Origin: Rheinheimera sp. D18
GTDB taxonomy: Bacteria; Pseudomonadota; Gammaproteobacteria; Enterobacterales; Alteromonadaceae
Assembly (NCBI RefSeq): GCF_004345025.1
Contig: NZ_CP037745.1
Location: 1,116,001-1,180,000 of the forward strand
DNA length: 64,000 nucleotides
Direction: 5' to 3'
Part shown: positions 1 through 6,921 of the stretch, one piece after another
Numbering within the stretch: the stretch's first letter is position 1
How the letters are laid out: each line of letters starts with the position of its first letter
Program-made: the position numbers and the translations under genes
The notes under the pieces: model-generated
Seen by the model: the letters and a program-made list of their open reading frames with translations, nothing else
What the model was told of the DNA's origin: nothing
The model's database searches: none

Positions 1-696
1 TTGGGCAAAATCTAATGGGTAACCGCAAGCCGTTGCTACCTGACAAACTTCAAGCAGTATCGCATTAATTTGTTGTTGGTAGCGACTATCGGCTAACGCA
101 CCATTACGACAATTATGTAGAGCACTCAGCGGGTTTATTACCGCATTAATAGCTAATTTTTGCCATAAAAACGGCTGTATATTATCGACTACGGCAAGTG
201 GGCCAAGTGCAATATTCATTGCCTGTTGTACCTGGAGTAACTGCACTTTTGCCGCTGCGTTAAGCGGTGCTAATACGCTATCACCCTGTCCGGTATGCCG
301 CACATTATTACCTTGTTTTAATGCACCATGAGTAGTGGTTAAAAACCATAAGCCTTGGGTGGGGAGCAGAAGTTGTAATGCGGGCTCTATAGTACCCATA
401 CCATTGTGGCTAAGCACGAGTTGAGCATCAGCGCTTAGCGCAGGCAGTAAGCTGTGTAGTGCATCAATTACTGAATAGCTTTTTACTGGTACTAATACTG
501 CGTTAAGTGGTGCGATGGCTGAATGAAAATGCAACGCGTGCTGGTTAAATGTAATATCAATAGCGGCAGGTTGCCGCAGCCATAACTTTATTGGCTGTTT
601 GGCGAGCTTAAGTTGGCTGGCGGCGAGTAAACCAATAGCGCCTTGGCCAACAACACACCAGCTTAGCGCCGGCTGCGCGGACGAATTGTGTGCCAT
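1..696 (-). CDS. panE: 2-dehydropantoate 2-reductase, 3' part missing (runs off the left edge)
   Basis: Ketopantoate reductase makes pantoate with NADPH in pantothenate and CoA synthesis. Translating the minus strand from the ATG at 694-696 gives an open frame of 232 codons that continues past base 1. The N-terminus carries a Rossmann nucleotide-binding loop (VGQGAIG, about residues 16-22). Near the left edge is the family signature around NPLSALHNCRNGAL, preceded by WQKLAINA, which holds the conserved Lys and Asn of the active site. The gene overlaps the 3' end of the upstream VanZ-like gene by 34 bp, so the two are probably co-transcribed. The family identity is clear from these motifs; the C-terminus is not in the window. 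Confidence 0.85.
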   Translation of the reverse strand, partial: MAHNSSAQPALSWCVVGQGAIGLLAASQLKLAKQPIKLWLRQPAAIDITFNQHALHFHSAIAPLNAVLVPVKSYSVIDALHSLLPALSADAQLVLSHNGMGTIEPALQLLLPTQGLWFLTTTHGALKQGNNVRHTGQGDSVLAPLNAAAKVQLLQVQQAMNIALGPLAVVDNIQPFLWQKLAINAVINPLSALHNCRNGALADSRYQQQINAILLEVCQVATACGYPLDFAQ

Positions 697-1019
697 AATT
701 TGCGTACCGCATAAAACAACACGACACCAGTAACATCGGCCAGCAGATCGAGCCAATCGCCGTTACGACGCGTAAAGTAATGTTGTACCAGCTCAATAGC
801 GCCGCCATATGCACCTAGCAGTATAATTGCGGTAACAGGCGTTAGCCTAAAACCTTTCCATAGCAAGCCTGTCAACACGGCAAAAATACCTAAATGCGCC
901 ACCTTATCGATATGGGCAAAGCTGCCAATAACACGATGGCCGTTCAATTCAGCTAAAAAGCTTGCAGTAGCGAGCAAGAAACACAGTACGCATAGCCCGC
1001 GATAAATATTTTGTGACAC
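663..1019 (-). CDS. VanZ-like small membrane protein
   Basis: This is a 118-residue protein with about four hydrophobic segments and a basic C-terminus (IRPRSRR). It contains the VanZ-like pattern DKVAHLGIFAVLTG, then GAIELVQ, then GDWLDLLADVTG. VanZ itself gives low-level teicoplanin resistance, but most short stand-alone members like this one have no known role. It starts at GTG, with GAGGG six bases upstream. It overlaps the start of panE by 34 bp in the same direction. The family call is based on the His/Asp/Glu pattern; no function beyond a membrane location is inferred. Confidence 0.75.
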   Translation of the reverse strand: MSQNIYRGLCVLCFLLATASFLAELNGHRVIGSFAHIDKVAHLGIFAVLTGLLWKGFRLTPVTAIILLGAYGGAIELVQHYFTRRNGDWLDLLADVTGVVLFYAVRKLWHTIRPRSRR

Positions 1020-1113
1020 ACTTAACCCTCGATCATATATGGCGCTCGGATTGTAGCAGTTTTGTGGTTATAATCTCTAGTAGACTGACTGGCTTAAGTT
1101 AAGGAGACGTTTA

Positions 1114-1596
1114 ATGCCTTCGTTTGATATTGTTTCAGAAGTAGAACAGCAAGAAGTGCTAAATGCCGTAGAGAATTCTAATCGTGAGTTAGATACACGT
1201 TTTGATTTTCGCGGTGTACAAGCTGAGTTTTCTTTGAAAGACAAAGTGATTACGATGAAAGCTGATGCAGAATTTCAATTGCAGCAAATGCTGGAAATTT
1301 TTCTTGCTAAAGCAGTGAAGCGTGGCTTAGATGTGCGCTCATTTAAAGATGGCGATGTTGTACACTCAGGCAAAACCTATAGCCAGACTTTAAGCTTGCT
1401 ACACGGCATTGAGCAAGATATGGCAAAAAAATTAGTTAAACTAATGAAAGATAACAAGCTAAAAGTTCAGGCGGCGATTCAGGGCGATCAAGTGCGAGTG
1501 ACTGGAAAAAAACGTGATGATTTACAAGAGGCTATCGCGTTAGTGCGAAGTTCTGAATTAGAACAAGCGTTTCAGTTTACTAATTTTCGCGATTAA
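1114..1596 (+). CDS. yajQ: YajQ family nucleotide-binding protein
   Basis: This 160-residue protein matches YajQ along its full length. It starts [10 protein letters not shown], has the RFDFRG segment near residue 32, and ends with [13 protein letters not shown]. YajQ proteins fold as two ferredoxin-like domains. Homologues in Xanthomonas and Pseudomonas bind cyclic di-GMP and act with transcription factors; the E. coli protein binds nucleic acid or nucleotides. The start is supported by AAGGAGA seven bases upstream. It is a single gene closed by a good terminator at 1666-1693, divergent from the VanZ-like gene. Confidence 0.93.
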   Translation: MPSFDIVSEVEQQEVLNAVENSNRELDTRFDFRGVQAEFSLKDKVITMKADAEFQLQQMLEIFLAKAVKRGLDVRSFKDGDVVHSGKTYSQTLSLLHGIEQDMAKKLVKLMKDNKLKVQAAIQGDQVRVTGKKRDDLQEAIALVRSSELEQAFQFTNFRD

Positions 1597-1665
1597 TTTA
1601 GTTACTGCGCCACGCTAGCCATCCAGAGCGCCATTGACATTTTCATACTAGCTATTAGACTGCAC

Positions 1666-1693
1666 GCGGCTCTATTCAAGAGCCGCTTTTTTT
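1666..1693 (+). terminator. Rho-independent terminator of yajQ
   Basis: A perfect 8-bp stem (GCGGCTCT / AGAGCCGC) with a 5-base loop is followed by seven T residues. It lies just upstream of the cobalamin riboswitch and separates yajQ from btuB transcription. Confidence 0.85.
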
Positions 1694-1699
1694 GGTGCT

Positions 1700-1850
1700 G
1701 CAATTAACCGCAGGTAAACGGGAATCTGGTAAAAACCAGAGCTGCCCCCGCAACGGTAAACAACTTATCTGTATTCATAGCCACTGTCAGATGATGGGAA
1801 GGCGAGTGCAGGCATATGCAGGTTGTTAGCCCGGAGACCGGCCAGAAAAA
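1700..1850 (+). ncRNA. Cobalamin riboswitch controlling btuB
   Basis: The segment shows the conserved cobalamin-element blocks in order: ACGGGAATC near 1718, the core GCTGCCCCCGCAACGGTAA at 1741-1759, GCCACTG at 1780-1786, GGGAAGGCGA at 1796-1805, and AGCCCGGAGACCGGCC at 1828-1843. It sits about 50 bases ahead of a TonB-dependent receptor that matches BtuB. Bound adenosylcobalamin should switch off receptor synthesis. The identification rests on the conserved boxes and the target gene; the exact 5' boundary is approximate. Confidence 0.95.
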
Positions 1851-1866
1851 ATCCTTCAACTTGATT

Positions 1867-1887
1867 AAATGTGCGGCGGGCACATTT
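1867..1887 (+). promoter_or_regulatory. Hairpin before the btuB ribosome binding site, candidate riboswitch expression platform
   Basis: AAATGTGC and GCACATTT form an 8-bp stem around the loop GGCGG (1875-1879). The hairpin ends two bases before the GGAG (1890-1893) that serves the btuB start at 1899. No T-run follows, so control of translation is more likely than termination. The loop side contains GCGGG, complementary to CCCGC in the conserved riboswitch core (1747-1751), so a loop-loop contact is possible. This is inference from complementarity alone. Confidence 0.45.
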
Positions 1888-1898
1888 TCGGAGCTTAC

Positions 1899-3683
1899 AT
1901 GTTTAAACCTGCTTTGGCGGCCGTGTTGGTCGCATCCTGTTTTTCGGCTAATGCTGAGAACATCGAACATATCAGTATTTACGCTAACCGTACCGCTACG
2001 CCGCAACAAGACGTGCTAGCCAGTGTGACGGTATTGGAACGCGATGATATCGTCGCCCGTCAGGCCAACGACTTACCCGCCTTACTGGCGCAATTACCGG
2101 GCATTAACCTGTCACGTGACGGTGGTCGGGGACAAAATAGTGGTCTTTATATCCGTGGCGGCAATACCGGCCACTCCTTAGTGGTGATTGACGGCGTGCG
2201 CAGTGGTTCAGCTACCTTGGGTTATAAAACGTTGTCGATGCTGCCGCTGGAATTGATTGAACGTATTGAAGTTGTGCGGGGGCCGCGCGCTGCCTGGTAT
2301 GGTGCTGATGCTCTGTCTGGTGTTATTGCTATTACTACACGCAAGGCTCAGGGAGTAGAACTTAATGCCAATGTGGGTAGCTATGGCCAGTTTGGCGCCG
2401 ATGTTAGTGTTAGCCGGCAAATTGACGATCTTGCTGTAAGAGCAACTGCTGGTTATAGCCAGGCTGATGGTTTTAATGTGCGTAAAGATCTGGACCCGGA
2501 CCGCGATGGTTATGATCAACGCTTTGCTAAACTGGCTGCCGATTATCAGACCAGTTTTGGTTTGTTACGGGCTCAGTTTGATGTTAATTCCGGCTTTTAT
2601 CAGTTCGATACAGGTTGGGGCAATGAAGATCAAGCCGATACCCTTAACCGTACTTACCTGCTTGGCTGGGAGCATCAATCGGGGCAGTGGCAGCATCAGG
2701 CACAATTAAGCCGGATACTGGATGACGATACTATTTATGGCCCGCAATCACGTAGCCCATTTGTGACTGAGCGTGATGAGTTCAATTATCAAACCGGCAC
2801 TGCTATCACTGATAATCTGAGTTGGTTAGGTGGGGTGAACTGGTATTCGGAAAACGTTGGCCGTTCTGGCGTTAACTATGTTGAAGACAGCCGCATTAAC
2901 CGTGCGCTATTTACCGGTCTGAATTTTAAACAAGACAGTGTGCAGTTAGATGGTTCGGTACGGCGTGATTTAACCACGCAGTATGGTGGTAATAATACCT
3001 GGCAACTGGCGGCAGGTTACTGGTTTACTGATGCCTGGCAGCTAAGGATTAGTCGCGGTGCGGCTTTTAAAGCGCCAACCTTTAATGACTTATATTATCC
3101 GGGTCAAGGTAACTCTAACCCTGATTTAGCTCCAGAACGTACTTTAGCAGACGAAGTTGCAATCAGTTATCGTGTGGCGAATGGTAGTGTGCAACTGGCA
3201 TGGTTTGAGAATGATATTGATAACCTGATCCAGCTTGATGAGAACTATACGCCGCAGAATATTGAGCAGGCAAAAATTTCGGGTATTGAGTTGGTTGTTC
3301 AGGTCGATGTTGCCGGTACGCGGCAAAACTTTGCTTATAGCTGGATTGATACTGAAAACACCTTAACCGGGCAGCGGTTAGCCAGACGGCCGGAAAATAC
3401 TGTCAACTGGCGTGGTAGCTATGAGCTTAATAAGTGGACGATATTTATTACTGCCGATTATCAAAGTGCAACCTACCAAGGTGCCGACTGGCTATCAGGT
3501 AACGACTTACCGCTTGCGCCAAGCCATACTCTTTGGGGGGTTGGTGGTAGTTATACGCTAACGCAGGCGTTAACGTTAAGAGCTAAAGTAGATAATGTGT
3601 TTGATAAAAAGTACTACACTAGCCACAGCTATTCCGCAGCAGGCGCTAACTTTGGTATTAGCATAAACTACACACCGCAGTAA
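1899..3683 (+). CDS. btuB: TonB-dependent vitamin B12 receptor BtuB
   Basis: This outer-membrane beta-barrel imports cobalamin with energy from TonB-ExbBD. The chosen start (ATG 1899, GGAG at 1890) gives 594 residues beginning with a signal peptide that ends near SANA. An earlier in-frame ATG at 1869 lies in the leader hairpin and would spoil the signal. The plug domain is clear (LLAQLPGINLSRDGG, LYIRGGN, IERIEVVRGPRAAWYGADAL), and the barrel ends with the expected C-terminal strand (FGISINYTPQ). An Asp-rich loop (DLDPDRDGYD) resembles the calcium and ligand loops of BtuB. The upstream cobalamin riboswitch supports the substrate. No btuF, btuC or btuD is next to it. Confidence 0.92.
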   Translation: MFKPALAAVLVASCFSANAENIEHISIYANRTATPQQDVLASVTVLERDDIVARQANDLPALLAQLPGINLSRDGGRGQNSGLYIRGGNTGHSLVVIDGVRSGSATLGYKTLSMLPLELIERIEVVRGPRAAWYGADALSGVIAITTRKAQGVELNANVGSYGQFGADVSVSRQIDDLAVRATAGYSQADGFNVRKDLDPDRDGYDQRFAKLAADYQTSFGLLRAQFDVNSGFYQFDTGWGNEDQADTLNRTYLLGWEHQSGQWQHQAQLSRILDDDTIYGPQSRSPFVTERDEFNYQTGTAITDNLSWLGGVNWYSENVGRSGVNYVEDSRINRALFTGLNFKQDSVQLDGSVRRDLTTQYGGNNTWQLAAGYWFTDAWQLRISRGAAFKAPTFNDLYYPGQGNSNPDLAPERTLADEVAISYRVANGSVQLAWFENDIDNLIQLDENYTPQNIEQAKISGIELVVQVDVAGTRQNFAYSWIDTENTLTGQRLARRPENTVNWRGSYELNKWTIFITADYQSATYQGADWLSGNDLPLAPSHTLWGVGGSYTLTQALTLRAKVDNVFDKKYYTSHSYSAAGANFGISINYTPQ

Positions 3684-3748
3684 AATCTATGTATCTGTGC
3701 CAGCCGTTTGCGTTTAATACTTTGCAGCCGGCTGGTGCTATGTGTTTG

Positions 3749-4507
3749 CTATTGCGGTAAATACTGATAATACCGATTTGGGTTTTGTGTTTGTTGCAGT
3801 GTTCGCCACAGCTCAGTTGCAAGTTTGCTGTGTTGGTTATAAAAAGCTTTGCTAAACACTAAATAACCAGTCGACTCATATAATGGCGGGTGAATTACCT
3901 CTAATTGCTCATTTAGCATATTAGGTAACTGCACGGTGTTAATTTCACATGTTGTAGTGGTGGCATCAACGCGGCCTAGCTTTACTAAACTAAACGCCTG
4001 CTGCTGTGATTGAACAGGCACTATGCTAACACCCGACGGGTATTCGGGTACTACATAGCCCAATGGCCTAGCCATAACTACGCCATCTTTAAGGCGTTGC
4101 GTTACATTATCGCCAACCCGCTGCACTATACATGTAGCATGCTGATTTAGCGCTAACCGGCTATCAGGTGCATTATTTTCATCGAGTGGAAATACAGCAA
4201 AGCTGAGACGCAATTCATTATATGTGGCTACGACCGCATCTACTTTATTTTGCTCTAATAATTGTAAACACCTTAGCCAAGGGCGGCGCTCAAATGTGAC
4301 TTTAAGTTGAGGTACTAGGGCTATACCTTCTTGTAAGTGTTCAATTGTCGCACCTGGCGGTGTAGGAATTTGCGCACCATTACCCGCGTAGTAAGGCAGT
4401 AACTGCTTGTCTTCATAGCAAAAACGTAGTTTAACCGGCTCATTGGCGAGCAACATATGGCTAGCACAAAGTAGAGAAAAACTAAGAATATAAGTGAGCT
4501 TTATCAT
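3749..4507 (-). CDS. Periplasmic solute-binding protein (ABC substrate-binding type 3 fold)
   Basis: This 252-residue protein has an N-terminal signal peptide ending near MLLANE and the layout of small family-3 binding proteins: LRFCYEDKQLLPYY at the start of the mature chain, then a domain that would close over an amino-acid-like ligand. Several Cys residues (about positions 29, 100, 147 and 188) could form disulfides. Its start overlaps the msrA stop by four bases (ATGA), so the two are translationally coupled. No permease or ATPase gene is nearby, so it is an orphan that may act in sensing or serve a distant transporter. The ligand is unknown. Confidence 0.65.
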   Translation of the reverse strand: MIKLTYILSFSLLCASHMLLANEPVKLRFCYEDKQLLPYYAGNGAQIPTPPGATIEHLQEGIALVPQLKVTFERRPWLRCLQLLEQNKVDAVVATYNELRLSFAVFPLDENNAPDSRLALNQHATCIVQRVGDNVTQRLKDGVVMARPLGYVVPEYPSGVSIVPVQSQQQAFSLVKLGRVDATTTTCEINTVQLPNMLNEQLEVIHPPLYESTGYLVFSKAFYNQHSKLATELWRTLQQTQNPNRYYQYLPQ

Positions 4508-5037
4508 TTGAGTAATGCCTTATATTGCTGTCTAAATTTCGCCATCTTTGGCGCAACAATAAACTGACAATAACCTTGCTCTGGTTGCTGTAAAAAATAG
4601 CCTTGATGATAGTGCTCTGCAATATAAAATTCTGTAGCGCAGTTTATGGCTGTAACTATATTGGTATTATAAACCTGTTCAGCATTTAGTGTCGTAATTA
4701 GCTGTTCTGCACTAGTTTGTTGCTCGCTGTTATGGGTAAAAATAACCGATCGATATTGAGTACCTATATCATTACCTTGTCGGTTTAACTGAGTAGGGTC
4801 GTGCAGGCTGAAAAAAATCAAACAAAGCTGCTCATAGCTAATTATGCTGTCATCAAACTCTACTTGCACGACCTCAGCATGCCCGGTGTTACCACTACAT
4901 ACCGCATGGTAATTTGCCTTGTCAGCCGAACCGCCCATATAGCCACTTAACGCCTGTATTACACCGTTAAGCTGATTCATGGCTGCTTCTAAACACCAAA
5001 AACAGCCTGCACCAAAGGTCGCTTGTTGTTGTGGCAC
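4504..5037 (-). CDS. msrA: Peptide-methionine (S)-S-oxide reductase MsrA
   Basis: MsrA repairs oxidised methionine in proteins, reducing the S-sulfoxide with thioredoxin. The catalytic motif GCFWC is at residues 11-15, with Cys12 as the nucleophile. SGYMGG and the GNTGHAEVVQVEFD block follow, as expected for the family, and 177 residues is a normal length. It starts at GTG, with AGGAG seven bases upstream. The downstream solute-binding protein overlaps by four bases. A short form without MsrB fusion and without a signal peptide suggests a cytoplasmic enzyme. Confidence 0.93.
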   Translation of the reverse strand: MPQQQATFGAGCFWCLEAAMNQLNGVIQALSGYMGGSADKANYHAVCSGNTGHAEVVQVEFDDSIISYEQLCLIFFSLHDPTQLNRQGNDIGTQYRSVIFTHNSEQQTSAEQLITTLNAEQVYNTNIVTAINCATEFYIAEHYHQGYFLQQPEQGYCQFIVAPKMAKFRQQYKALLK

Positions 5038-5185
5038 GGTGTTCTCCTGAACTATAGGGCTTAGGTTGAAATACTATTATACTGGTTTTGCGCAACTGCG
5101 GTTATGTCGTAATCATTATTTTGCTGATCTTGAGTAGGTAGTTCAGCGTAATGAGCAGTCTATCGCATAAAATAGGAAAGACAAC

Positions 5186-6166
5186 GTGACTATAGCCATT
5201 ATTGGTGCCGGTATTGCTGGCGCTATCTGTGCAAGCGAACTAGTACGCAATGGCCATAAAGTTATAGTTTTTGATAAAGGCCGTAGCGCCGGTGGCCGCA
5301 TGAGCAGCAAGCGCACCGAGAACGGTTATATTGATTTAGGCGCGCAGTATTTTACCGCGCGTTCTGAACTGTTTTCTCAGCAATGTATGACGTGGCAAGC
5401 TCATGGCGTTATTATGCCTTGGCAAGCTAAGCTGGCAGTGTATGAAAACGCTGAGCTGACGGCATCACCCGATAATATCGTCAGGTATATTGGTCAGCCC
5501 TCGATGCATAAGCCTGTGCAACAGCTACTACAACAAACTCAGCTGGTGCTGGAATGCTGTGTCGATAGAATACATTTTGACGGCAAACACTGGCAGCTAT
5601 ACCGCGACCAACAGCCACTTGGCAGCTTTAGTCAACTGGTCTTGGCCATACCGCAGCAACAAGCTGCGCTATTGTTGGCAAATGTTATTTCGCAATTTAA
5701 TGTACTGGCCGCAGCCTTCGCTGCAGCCGCATTACAGCCGTGTTGGGCGGTAAATGTTGCCTTGCATCAACCTTCAGGCAATAACTTTGATGGTATTTTT
5801 GTTAAAGAAGATGCGGCCTTAACTTGGCTGGCCCGGCAAACTGCAAAACAAGGGCGAGTAACGACGGAGCAATGGTTATTGCATTTTTCGCCAACATTCT
5901 CTCAGCAACAACTTGATACAAGCGCTGAGCAAATGGCACTAGCATCGTTATCGCAGTTACAACGGATCTTAGGGCAGCAGTTGCAGGGCACTGTAACGCA
6001 CTGCCATCGCTGGCGTTATGCGCAGCAAACATCGGATTATCCAATACAGGGTTATTTGCATCACGCTGATATGGCGCTTGCGCTGTGTGGTGATTGGCTA
6101 AATGGCGGTAGGGTAGAAAACGCTTGGTTAAGTGGCTACATGTTAGCGCAGCAGTTAAGCGTATGA
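5186..6166 (+). CDS. FAD/NAD(P)-binding amine-oxidase-like protein (renalase type)
   Basis: This 326-residue flavoprotein opens with the dinucleotide-binding fold (IAIIGAGIAGAICASEL), an FAD ribose acid at VFDKG, the GRMSS motif near residue 38 and DLGAQYFTAR near residue 50. The C-terminal FAD motif is LCGDWLNGGRVENAWLSG. This layout is typical of bacterial renalase-like oxidases, some of which oxidise mis-reduced isomers of NAD(P)H; the substrate here is not shown. It starts at GTG after AGGAAA. The stop overlaps the next gene, an SDR, in ATGA, so the two form a coupled oxidoreductase pair. Confidence 0.8.
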   Translation: MTIAIIGAGIAGAICASELVRNGHKVIVFDKGRSAGGRMSSKRTENGYIDLGAQYFTARSELFSQQCMTWQAHGVIMPWQAKLAVYENAELTASPDNIVRYIGQPSMHKPVQQLLQQTQLVLECCVDRIHFDGKHWQLYRDQQPLGSFSQLVLAIPQQQAALLLANVISQFNVLAAAFAAAALQPCWAVNVALHQPSGNNFDGIFVKEDAALTWLARQTAKQGRVTTEQWLLHFSPTFSQQQLDTSAEQMALASLSQLQRILGQQLQGTVTHCHRWRYAQQTSDYPIQGYLHHADMALALCGDWLNGGRVENAWLSGYMLAQQLSV

Positions 6167-6870
6167 TCCAGTCAGTGCTTATTATTGGTGGTAGCAGCGG
6201 TATTGGTTTAGCCTTAGCTGAGCATTATCAGCGATTGTCAGGCGTTGTTAGTGTTATAAGCCGGCAGAGCGCACCAAGCCATAATAGATGGCATTGGTTT
6301 GAAGATAGTTTTAATGATAATGCTCGCAGCGCTGATTGCGTGCAACGCGCGTTGCAGCATCAACCCGATACGATATTTATCTGTAACGGTGTGTTGCATG
6401 ATATTAATGCTATGCCGGAGAAAACGATTCGACAGCTTAATACCGATATTTTATTGCAACGTTTGCACAGCAATGTGGCAGTGCCGGCACATTATTTACA
6501 GTTACTGTTTAGCTATATCAGCAAAAAGCCCAACATTAAACTGTTGGTGCTTAGCGCTAAGGTAGGCAGCATTACAGATAATGCACTCGGCGGGTGGTAT
6601 AGCTACCGTATCAGTAAAGCGGCGTTAAATATGTTGGTAAAAAATTATAGCATTGAAGTAGGGCGGTTAAATATATCTGCAGCAATAGTGAGTGTGCACC
6701 CTGGCACTACTGATACTGCGTTATCTGCGCCCTTTCAGAAAAACGTACCGCCGACGCAACTGCAAACCACACTAAGTACCGCGGCCCGTATGGCGCAAGT
6801 TGCACAGTTAGTTCAACCAGAGCAAAGTGGGGCTTTGTTAAATTGGGACGGTAGCGAACTACCGTTTTAA
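6163..6870 (+). CDS. SDR family oxidoreductase (C-factor-like)
   Basis: This is a 235-residue short-chain dehydrogenase/reductase. The cofactor loop GGSSGIG is at residues 9-15, CNGVL replaces the usual NNAG near residue 74, the catalytic Ser is about residue 131, and YRISK gives Tyr148 and Lys152. The start chosen is the ATG at 6163, which overlaps the TGA of the flavoprotein gene; an earlier in-frame start would lie inside that gene. Relatives include the C-factor CsgA-type SDRs. The substrate is unknown. Coupling to the flavoprotein suggests a shared redox task. Confidence 0.8.
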   Translation: MIQSVLIIGGSSGIGLALAEHYQRLSGVVSVISRQSAPSHNRWHWFEDSFNDNARSADCVQRALQHQPDTIFICNGVLHDINAMPEKTIRQLNTDILLQRLHSNVAVPAHYLQLLFSYISKKPNIKLLVLSAKVGSITDNALGGWYSYRISKAALNMLVKNYSIEVGRLNISAAIVSVHPGTTDTALSAPFQKNVPPTQLQTTLSTAARMAQVAQLVQPEQSGALLNWDGSELPF

Positions 6871-6873
6871 CGA

Positions 6874-6906
6874 AATAATAAAGGCGCGTAATGCGCCTTT
6901 ATTATT
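6874..6906. terminator. Bidirectional terminator between the SDR gene and the RND operon
   Basis: A perfect 14-bp stem with a 5-base loop (GTAAT) has AT-rich outer ends and a GGCGC/GCGCC core. It lies between two convergent genes and would end transcription from both sides. Confidence 0.85.
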
Positions 6907-6921
6907 TAATGGGTGAAGAGA

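Noticed and set aside
1704-2009. A 101-codon frame on the minus strand across the riboswitch
   Set aside because: It lies opposite the riboswitch and the btuB start, has no ribosome site and no recognisable protein features.
3699-3736. CCAGCCG/CGGCTGG inverted repeat after btuB
   Set aside because: A stem of only seven pairs, a 22-base loop and no T-run; not a convincing terminator.
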